Origin: Oscillospiraceae bacterium
GTDB lineage: Bacteria > Bacillota > Clostridia > Oscillospirales > Oscillospiraceae
Length of the DNA stretch: 36,970 bases
Assembly (NCBI GenBank): GCA_022799035.1
Contig: JAAWNQ010000021.1
Location: 1 to 36,970 of the forward strand
Direction of reading: 5' to 3'
Shown: in pieces, positions 31,161-36,970 of the stretch
Layout: each line of letters opens with the position of its first letter
Position numbering within the stretch: the stretch's first letter is position 1
Notes under the pieces: model-generated
What the model was told of the DNA's origin: nothing
Seen by the model: only the letters and a program-made list of their open reading frames with translations
Databases searched by the model: none
Translations under genes and position numbers: made by a program

Positions 31161-32060
31161 TCACAGGGCTTTTTTGGCGGTGAGCTCCCGGTAGACCGTC
31201 ACCGCCAGGTCCACGTATTTGCGGACGGTGGGGGAGGGGGCGGGGTGGTAGATCACGCCGTACTCCTCGCTCCAGCCGGTGTCAAGGGGGATGGCGGCCA
31301 GCTCGGGGATCTCGGTGACAAAGCCGTTGGCGGTGAGAAGCAGGGTGTCGGAGGCCCCACAGTGGAAGGCCGCCTCCACCTGGTTGTCCACGTCCTCCCG
31401 GAGGAGCAGGTTTTCTCTCTTTCCCAGGCGGGCGTAAACCTCCGTGAGGAGGTCCTGGTACTCCTGCTTGACCATCTGCCGGAAGAGAACGGTGGGAAAC
31501 TCGGCCAACTGGGACAGGGAGAGGGACTTTTCACCACTGAGGGGGTGGCCCCGCCGCATGGCGGCCCGGTAGGGCATGTCGGCCAGCTTGGTATAGGAGA
31601 AGGCCTCGCTGGGGGTGAGGGGATTGTAGAAGGTCTCGCCCACGTCGGTGATGCTGTGGCTCACCCGGAATTCCCCGCTGTGGTTGGGATGGATGACCTT
31701 CTGGATGCGGATATCGGGGTATTTGGCGGCGAAGGCGTCGGTGACACGGTGGAGAAGGGTCTGGTGCTCCACCTGTCCGATCCGCAGCACCTCGGAGGAG
31801 GGACCGGCTCCCCGGCAGCGGGTGAGGACCTCCTCCCAAAGGACCAGGAGCTCTTTGGCCCCCTGGTAGAACTCCTGGCCCGCGGGGGTAAGGCGGACGC
31901 CGCTGGCTGAGCGGTCCAGGAGCCTGACCCCGGCCTCGGCCTCCAGGGAATTGATCTGCCGCAGCATGGCCTGCTTGGAGATGTAGGCGATCTCCTCGGC
32001 CTTGGAAAAGCTGCCCTGGTCCGCCACGGTGAGAAACAAGGAAAGCTGTTTTTCATTCAT
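31161..32060 (-). CDS. LysR-family transcriptional regulator
   Basis: 299 residues, standard LTTR size. The N-terminal winged HTH (1-60) is LSLFLTVADQGSFSKAEEIA then ISKQAMLRQINSLEAEAGVRLLDR. A periplasmic-binding-like effector domain follows from about residue 90. The ATG at 32060 has GGAGGGCCTGTCT upstream and is preferred over an upstream in-frame Met at 32105 that would run through the operator. It is divergent from the extracellular flavin reductase gene and very likely controls it, probably in response to that enzyme's substrate. Confidence 0.93.
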   Translation of the reverse strand: MNEKQLSLFLTVADQGSFSKAEEIAYISKQAMLRQINSLEAEAGVRLLDRSASGVRLTPAGQEFYQGAKELLVLWEEVLTRCRGAGPSSEVLRIGQVEHQTLLHRVTDAFAAKYPDIRIQKVIHPNHSGEFRVSHSITDVGETFYNPLTPSEAFSYTKLADMPYRAAMRRGHPLSGEKSLSLSQLAEFPTVLFRQMVKQEYQDLLTEVYARLGKRENLLLREDVDNQVEAAFHCGASDTLLLTANGFVTEIPELAAIPLDTGWSEEYGVIYHPAPSPTVRKYVDLAVTVYRELTAKKAL

Positions 32061-32083
32061 AGACAGGCCCTCCGATAACATTA

Positions 32084-32102
32084 TGTTACCACTATAGTAA
32101 CA
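32084..32102. promoter_or_regulatory. LysR-type operator in the regulator-reductase gap
   Basis: TGTTAC and GTAACA are perfect arms around a 7-bp centre. It lies 24 bp upstream of the LysR ATG. The reductase has a perfect TATAAT at 32135-32140 but no good -35, so the palindrome sits at about -54 from the likely start, near where LysR activators bind. Confidence 0.6.
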
Positions 32103-32201
32103 CAATTCTCATTCCCGAGCAACAGGAAGCTGTCTATAATTTTATTATACCTCTTAAGCGGCAGCGCATATAGAATAGAACAAAAAAGGAGAGAAAACAG
32201 T

Positions 32202-34163
32202 ATGAAGAAACGGATCACAGCCCTGGTCCTGGCCATTTTCATGGTCCTGGGCACGGTGGCCCTGGCCGCCGGTACGGAGAAGAGCATCACCGTCACCCCC
32301 ATGACCCTGAACATCAACGGTCAGCAGGTCACCCCCACCAAGTCCGATGGAAAGGCCGCCGAGGTATTTTCCTATGACGGCGCCACCTATGTCCCCCTGC
32401 GCTACCTCAGCGAGCTACTGGACATCCAGGTGGAGTGGGACAAAAACGATCCCGATACCGCCAAGCTGGTGGGGGAGGGGTTGAAGGCGCCCACTCAGGG
32501 TACTGTGAGCTTCACCCCCGGGGAGTATAAGGCCTCGGCCGCCGGGCGCAACGGTGATGTGACCGTGACCGCCGCCTTCTCCGCCGGTATGATCGAGTCC
32601 ATCTCCACGGACAGCCGGGAAACTCCCACCATCGGCGTCACTGCCATGGATCAGCTTACGGAGACGATCATTGCCAATCAGTCGCTGGCCGTAGACGCCA
32701 TCACTGGCGCCACCCTGTCCTGCGAGGCCTATCTAAAAGCTCTGATTGACTGCGTAGAGCAAGCGGGCGGCAATGTGGCCGCCCTTAAGAATCATACTGT
32801 GGCCGCCGAGGTCATGAATTACAACACCTCCGCCGACATTATTGTGGTGGGTGCCGGCGGCGCCGGAATGACCGCCGCCCTCACCGCAAGCGAGGCGGGC
32901 GCCTCTGTTATCCTGCTGGAGAAGTCCAACTCTGTGGGCGGCAACACCCTCTGCGCCGCTAATGGTATTAACGCCTATGACGCCGACGTCCAGCTTGCCA
33001 ACGAGGCTTATCAGAAGGCTGACACCTCCTTCGATGGCTTTGTGGCGCTCCAGACCAACGAGCGGAGCCGGGATAATTTGGTTCGCACCTTTATCTCTAA
33101 CTCGGCTGAGGCCATCAACTATATTTCCGGCCTGGGCGTGGATTTTACCGTGGAGATCAGCAACGATGACCGAAACTCTTCCCAAAATTACTACTTGCTG
33201 AAGGCGGAGAGCAACGGTAATACCACCATGATCAATGTGATCAACGCTTTGGATAAAGCTCTGAGCGAAAGCGATGTAGAGCTTTACAAGAATGTGGAGG
33301 CTACCGAGCTGGTGCAGGACAGCACCGGTGCTGTGGTAGGCGTCAAGGCTGTGGATACTTCCGGACGGGAGCTCACTTTCTCCGGCAAGAGCGTCATCCT
33401 CTGTACCGGCGGCTTTGGTAAAAACAGTGAGCTTGTCGGAAAGGTCAACCCCCGTCTGGCCAACGCCACCACAGACGAGCTGGCTCCCACTACCGGCGAT
33501 GGTTTGATCATGGCCCAGGCCATCGGGGCCAAAGCGGTGGACCTGGATCAGATCCAGACTTTCCCTGCCGTTATCCCCGACTATGGCATGGTGCTGCCTC
33601 CCTTCCTTCCCGGCGGCTTCCAGCCCGACTGTATCTACGTCAATAATTCCGCCCAGCGGTTTACCGTAGAAGGCTTTGAGATCCCTGACGCTATCCTGGC
33701 CCAGGATAAGGGGGAGGCTTTCTGTATCTTTAAGGAAGAGAATCTGAGCGGCGGCCTGCGGCCCGCTGTGGAGAGCGGTTTTGTCGTAAAGGACGACTCT
33801 GTGGAGGAGCTGGCTCGTAAGCTGGGGCTGGATGCCGCTGCTCTGCGGACTACCGTGGATAAGTGGAATGCCGACTGCGCCGCAGGCGCGGACAGTCAGT
33901 TTGGCCGTACCCATAAGCTCAACGCCATTGATGGAACTCTTTATGGCTACAAGTTTGGCGTAGGTGCCCACTATTTCATGGGCGGTATCCTCATCAATGA
34001 GAACACTCAGGTATTGAATGAAAACGAGCAGCCCATCCCTGGCCTGTATGCGGCTGGTGAGGTCACAGGCGGCTTCCATGGCACCCAGCGGGTGGACGGT
34101 TCCGGTACCGGTGACGCCATCGTTTTTGGCCGTATCGCTGGAGAGAAGGCCGCGGGGAAGTAA
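32202..34163 (+). CDS. Secreted FMN/FAD fumarate-reductase-like flavoprotein, acceptor unknown
   Basis: 653 residues. A signal peptide (1-23) is followed by a copper-amine-oxidase-N-like stalk domain (about 28-92, with YDGATYVPLRYLSELLDIQV). An FMN-binding domain (about 100-195) has the flavinylation motif DAITGAT, so FMN should be covalently linked at T171 by ApbE. The FAD domain begins IIVVGAGGAGMTAALTASEA and ends GLYAAGEVTGGFHGTQR. By eye, against Shewanella fumarate reductase Fcc3, H590 and R630 match H504 and R544. The His of QAHPT is F454, and the proton-shuttling Arg of TTRDK is missing (FEIPDAILAQ). It is therefore probably not a fumarate reductase but a relative for another unsaturated acceptor. 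Many GGT/GCT codons suggest high expression. AAGGAG precedes the ATG. Confidence 0.88.
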   Translation: MKKRITALVLAIFMVLGTVALAAGTEKSITVTPMTLNINGQQVTPTKSDGKAAEVFSYDGATYVPLRYLSELLDIQVEWDKNDPDTAKLVGEGLKAPTQGTVSFTPGEYKASAAGRNGDVTVTAAFSAGMIESISTDSRETPTIGVTAMDQLTETIIANQSLAVDAITGATLSCEAYLKALIDCVEQAGGNVAALKNHTVAAEVMNYNTSADIIVVGAGGAGMTAALTASEAGASVILLEKSNSVGGNTLCAANGINAYDADVQLANEAYQKADTSFDGFVALQTNERSRDNLVRTFISNSAEAINYISGLGVDFTVEISNDDRNSSQNYYLLKAESNGNTTMINVINALDKALSESDVELYKNVEATELVQDSTGAVVGVKAVDTSGRELTFSGKSVILCTGGFGKNSELVGKVNPRLANATTDELAPTTGDGLIMAQAIGAKAVDLDQIQTFPAVIPDYGMVLPPFLPGGFQPDCIYVNNSAQRFTVEGFEIPDAILAQDKGEAFCIFKEENLSGGLRPAVESGFVVKDDSVEELARKLGLDAAALRTTVDKWNADCAAGADSQFGRTHKLNAIDGTLYGYKFGVGAHYFMGGILINENTQVLNENEQPIPGLYAAGEVTGGFHGTQRVDGSGTGDAIVFGRIAGEKAAGK

Positions 34164-34191
34164 AGAGCATCAACTCTCCTTACTATATCGG

Positions 34192-34225
34192 GCAGGCCCG
34201 GCGGGATATTTCCCGCCGGGCCTGC
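34192..34225. terminator. Strong hairpin between the reductase and miaA genes
   Basis: GCAGGCCCGGCGGGA and its complement form a perfect 15-bp stem around TATT between two convergent genes. Neither side has a T-run, so it is a likely 3' mRNA end or stabiliser rather than a textbook intrinsic terminator. Confidence 0.6.
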
Positions 34226-34248
34226 TCGGTTATTGGAGTCGCTGGAGT

Positions 34249-35148
34249 TTAGCCCCAAAAATGTTCCATGAGCCGGGAGGCCTCCGCTATGGGGTCGGCC
34301 TCCATGTCCAGCCAGTGGACGTCGTTGTCCTTTTTGAACCAGCTTACCTGGCGCTTGGCAAAGCGCTTGATGGCCCGGCCCAGCTCCTGGATGAGGGCCT
34401 CCTCAGTGGGAATTTCCCCGGTGAGGTGGTGGAGGATGTAGCGGTATTCCAGGCCAAGGCCCTCCAGAAATTCGTCGCTGACGCCATTTTTCCGGAGGTT
34501 GGCTACCTCCTCTATCATACCCGCGTCCAAACGGGCCAGGAGACGCCGGTTGATGCGCCGGCAGACCGTCTCCCGGGGGTAGCTTACGCCCAGGGTGAGG
34601 ACATCGTAGCGGGGGTCCCGCTCCGCCTCGGCGTGGGGGTCCTCACCGTTCTGGCGCTTTTCTATGAGCCGCACCAGCCGGGGGCGGTTATTATAGCAGT
34701 CCGCATCCAGCTCCACCCCCGCGGCGGTAAGACGGTCCCGGAGGGCCTCGGTGGGCAGGGCCTCCAGCTCGGAGCGCAGGGCGGGGTCGGGAGGGGCCTC
34801 ATGGAACACATAGCCCTCCGCCACGGAGCGGACATAGAGCCCCGTGCCGCCCACCAGGAAGGGGAGCTTTCCCCGGCTCAGGATACCGTCAATGGCCTCG
34901 TAGGCCATGGGCTGGAACCGGGCCACGGAATACTGCTCCCCGGGGTCGGCCACGTCCAGAAGGTGATGGGGGACCCCCTCCATCTCCTGGGGGGTGATCT
35001 TGCCGGTGCCCAGGTCAAGGCCCCGGTAGACCTGCCGGGAGTCGGCGGAGACGATCTCTCCGCCGTATTTTTTTGCCAGAGCCACACCCAGCCCGCTTTT
35101 GCCGCAGGCGGTGGGACCCAGGATGACGACGAGTTTGGGCAGGGACAT
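34249..35148 (-). CDS. miaA: tRNA dimethylallyltransferase
   Basis: 299 residues. It adds a dimethylallyl group to A37 of tRNAs that read codons starting with U. The P-loop is GPTACGKSGLGVALA, the switch-like segment SADSRQVYRGLDLGTGK holds the catalytic Asp, and LVGGTGLYV and SWFKKDNDVHWLD near the end are also diagnostic. The upstream promoter overlaps the terminator of the S41-SLH gene. AAAAGGAGGCCGTCCC precedes the ATG. Confidence 0.96.
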   Translation of the reverse strand: MSLPKLVVILGPTACGKSGLGVALAKKYGGEIVSADSRQVYRGLDLGTGKITPQEMEGVPHHLLDVADPGEQYSVARFQPMAYEAIDGILSRGKLPFLVGGTGLYVRSVAEGYVFHEAPPDPALRSELEALPTEALRDRLTAAGVELDADCYNNRPRLVRLIEKRQNGEDPHAEAERDPRYDVLTLGVSYPRETVCRRINRRLLARLDAGMIEEVANLRKNGVSDEFLEGLGLEYRYILHHLTGEIPTEEALIQELGRAIKRFAKRQVSWFKKDNDVHWLDMEADPIAEASRLMEHFWG

Positions 35149-35184
35149 GGGACGGCCTCCTTTTTGCTTGTTTGAAGCAGCTCC

Positions 35185-35213
35185 ATTGTAACAGAAAACC
35201 CGCCGGAGGGCAA
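35185..35213 (-). promoter_or_regulatory. Promoter of miaA, overlapping the upstream terminator
   Basis: On the minus strand TTGCCC (35208-35213) and TACAAT (35185-35190) are 17 bp apart. The -35 lies in the loop and the spacer in the 3' arm of the terminator hairpin at 35198-35230. Confidence 0.55.
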
Positions 35214-35230
35214 GACGCGCCCCGGCGGGT
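35198..35230 (-). terminator. Rho-independent terminator of the S41-SLH gene
   Basis: On the minus strand ACCCGCCGG and CCGGCGGGT arms enclose a 15-nt loop and are followed by TTTTCTGTT. It begins a few bases after the stop of the upstream gene. Confidence 0.7.
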
Positions 35231-35235
35231 GTTTC

Positions 35236-36876
35236 TCAGATGAGGCCGGACAGGAGAGCCGCCCCCTGGGCCTGGGTGAGGGGGGAGGAGGGGACAAGCC
35301 CTTGGGGGATGAGGCCCTGCTCCGCCAGCCAGCCCATGGCCTGGGCCGCCCAAGGGGCGGAGGCCCCGTGGGGAGCGGCGGCGGGGGAGCCAGCCCGGCG
35401 GTAGAGCATCACTGCCGCCTCCTGAAGGGTGACGGGGCGGGTGGGGGAGAAGGCGGCGTTTTCATCTCCCAGGACCACGCCCTTTTCGGCGCACCAGGCG
35501 ATGGCGGAGAGGGAGGGGGAGAGGGGGAAGACATCCTCAAAGGGGCATTCCCCGGCCTCTGGAGAGCCGGAGGCGGCCCACAGGAGCCGGGCCAGGCCGC
35601 CGCGGGTCAGGGGGGCGTCGGGATCGGCGGGGAGGTCATAGGGGGCCTCCAGGGCCAGGATGGTCTCCACCAGGGTATCCCGGCCTGCCAGGGCGTCGGA
35701 GAGGGTCTGGTTCACAGGAAGGTCGGGCTTTAGGCTCTCCACGCCCAGGCCCAGCCCGGCCTCAAAAAGGGTCTCAAGGTCGATGAACTTGGTGGAGCAG
35801 TTCACCCGGATACCGGAATTGGGCAGGGAGAAGGACCGGGTGGAGCCGTAGTGGTCGGCGCTGCCGCTGGTGGGGGAGCCGGCCAGTACCGCCCCCAGCT
35901 CCTTGAGCTCCACGGCGTTGATGATGGCGGAGGAGAAGGTGGCCTCCCCGATGAGGCAGTAGACCGTTTTGCCCTGCTGAATGAGGGAGGAGGTCCACTC
36001 CAGAATGGGGTAGAGCACCCCGTCGGAGCCGCCGCCGTTATAGCGCAGGTCGATGAGGAGGACATCGTAGTCCCCGGCCGCCCAGTCCGCCGCAACCCGG
36101 GCGGCGAAGACCTCCATGGGATCCTCCGGATCTTCCTGACAGGTGTTATACTGGATGTAGTAGGCCTTCTCCGAGAGGGGCTGGGCGAAATAGGCCGTCT
36201 TGCGCCGCTGGGAGGTGGGGGCGGCGGGGAGCTCCAGACGGGCCACGGCATTGGCGTCCAGGGCGGCGTAAGCCTCGGGGGTCAGGGATTCCAGGGTCAG
36301 GGTGGCGTGATCCCGGAGGGTGAGGGTCAGGGGGGCTCCCTCCTCCGCCAGACCCAGGTAACACAGGATAGTCTGGGATATGAGGAGCTGGCGGGCCTGA
36401 CGGCGGAGCTTTACCGGGTTGTCGGCGCTGACCAGGGCGGACATACCCTCCACCACCTCCTCCATCGGGATTCCGTTCAGGGCGGTGACGGCCCGGCCCA
36501 GGAGGGCCTTCTGCTCCGCCGGGGCGGCGGTGAGGATCCAGGAGCCGTCGTAGAAGTCCAGGACGAAGGGATAGAGGGGGGAGGAATTCAGGACGGGAGA
36601 GAGGTTAGCGGTGGTGTGGGAGTCCCCCAGGAGGGCGATAAGGCTCTGGAGCTCCAGGGCAAAGTCCTGGTCGGAGAGGGCGGGGAGACGGGCCTGGAGC
36701 TCCGCCTTTTTGTGGGCGAAGGAGGATCCGGCCAGGGAATGGAAGCCGGGGTGGAGCTCCTGGAGGGCGGAGCAGAGGAAATCCAGATCCTCCTGGCGTG
36801 GGTCGGGGCTCTCCGCGGCCAGGGCGGGGGTGAGGAGGAGGGAGAGGGTGAGGAGAAGGGCGGGAAGGCGTTTCAT
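35236..36876 (-). CDS. Secreted S41-type peptidase with C-terminal SLH repeats
   Basis: 546 residues. A signal peptide (1-20, ending TPALA) is followed by a helical N-terminal region with LGDSHT and a PDZ-like part. The S41 (tail-specific/C-terminal processing) core (about 230-400) includes LLIDLRYNGGGSDG and LIGEATFSSAIINA, whose S315 is the likely nucleophile. Three SLH-type segments close the protein: LTRGGLARLLWAASG, then FEDVFPLSPSLSAIAWCAEK with VTLQEAAVMLYRRAG, and WAAQAMGWLAEQGLIPQGL. It should be held on the cell wall. The substrate is unknown. AAAGGAGCCCCCCT precedes the ATG; the 94 bp to the window edge show no clear promoter. Confidence 0.87.
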   Translation of the reverse strand: MKRLPALLLTLSLLLTPALAAESPDPRQEDLDFLCSALQELHPGFHSLAGSSFAHKKAELQARLPALSDQDFALELQSLIALLGDSHTTANLSPVLNSSPLYPFVLDFYDGSWILTAAPAEQKALLGRAVTALNGIPMEEVVEGMSALVSADNPVKLRRQARQLLISQTILCYLGLAEEGAPLTLTLRDHATLTLESLTPEAYAALDANAVARLELPAAPTSQRRKTAYFAQPLSEKAYYIQYNTCQEDPEDPMEVFAARVAADWAAGDYDVLLIDLRYNGGGSDGVLYPILEWTSSLIQQGKTVYCLIGEATFSSAIINAVELKELGAVLAGSPTSGSADHYGSTRSFSLPNSGIRVNCSTKFIDLETLFEAGLGLGVESLKPDLPVNQTLSDALAGRDTLVETILALEAPYDLPADPDAPLTRGGLARLLWAASGSPEAGECPFEDVFPLSPSLSAIAWCAEKGVVLGDENAAFSPTRPVTLQEAAVMLYRRAGSPAAAPHGASAPWAAQAMGWLAEQGLIPQGLVPSSPLTQAQGAALLSGLI

Positions 36877-36970
36877 AGGGGGGCTCCTTTCGGGTCGATT
36901 TTGACTTAGGATAGCAGGGGAAAGGGAAGAAGGGGGGAAGGTTTGATGAAGATTTTATTAAAATTGGGGA

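Noticed and set aside
1-36970. CRISPR arrays, tRNA or rRNA genes, insertion sequences, prophage
   Set aside because: No regularly spaced repeats, tRNA cloverleaf arms, transposase or phage proteins were found on either strand by reading.

Overview
The window looks like a chromosomal segment of a high-GC, endospore-forming anaerobic Firmicute of the Oscillospiraceae type (Flavonifractor/Lawsonibacter-like). This is inferred from gene content and style: dipicolinate synthase (spoVFA/spoVFB), two sigma-K-like promoters, rubrerythrin, the start of a probable anaerobic ribonucleotide reductase, SLH-domain surface proteins, strong GGAGG ribosome sites and very GC-rich third codon positions. No tRNA, rRNA, insertion sequence, phage gene or CRISPR array was seen.

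Layout. 1-1860: the 5' end of a probable nrdD (minus) with a promoter and paired NrdR-like boxes, divergent from an NSS-family Na+-coupled amino-acid transporter. 1865-16405 (all minus strand) is a roughly 14.5 kb galactose region in two transcription units. The distal unit is mglB-mglA-mglC plus a small membrane protein. The second unit runs: AraC-type response regulator, an unexplained 86-codon ORF, a YesM-type histidine kinase, a membrane-anchored periplasmic-binding protein, a galactose-binding lipoprotein, galK, galT, galE, galM. The logic appears complete: MglB/A/C import galactose; GalM, GalK, GalT and GalE run the Leloir pathway; and a binding-protein/kinase/regulator set in the same transcript as the enzymes probably senses extracellular galactose. 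The mglB promoter has a poor -35 preceded by two 12-bp direct repeats exactly 21 bp apart, the geometry expected for an AraC-type activator.

16667-20518 (plus): RidA, APC-family permease and PLP aminotransferase, then a YheO/DauR-type regulator, probably an amino-acid uptake and transamination module. 20523-22017 (minus): spoVFA-spoVFB for spore dipicolinate. 22080-23173: an XRE regulator divergent from a zinc-ribbon/DUF2628-like membrane protein, with 12-bp direct repeats around the promoter. 23176-25912: asnA, a small SLH protein, and a secreted GH25 lysozyme with two LysM repeats. 26027-30395: icd, then trkA-trkH potassium uptake. 30472-31134: rubrerythrin. 31161-34225: a LysR regulator divergent from a secreted, covalently flavinylated fumarate-reductase-like flavoprotein that lacks two of the fumarate-site residues, so its electron acceptor is unknown. 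34249-36876 (minus): miaA, and a secreted S41-type peptidase with C-terminal SLH repeats.

The strongest candidate for a little-described system is the galactose sensor/uptake/Leloir locus (6675-16534), which resembles the XylFII-LytS/YesN xylose sensor but carries two binding proteins downstream of the kinase. The second is the extracellular reductase at 32202-34163. All similarity statements come from reading the sequence against remembered family features; no searches were run.
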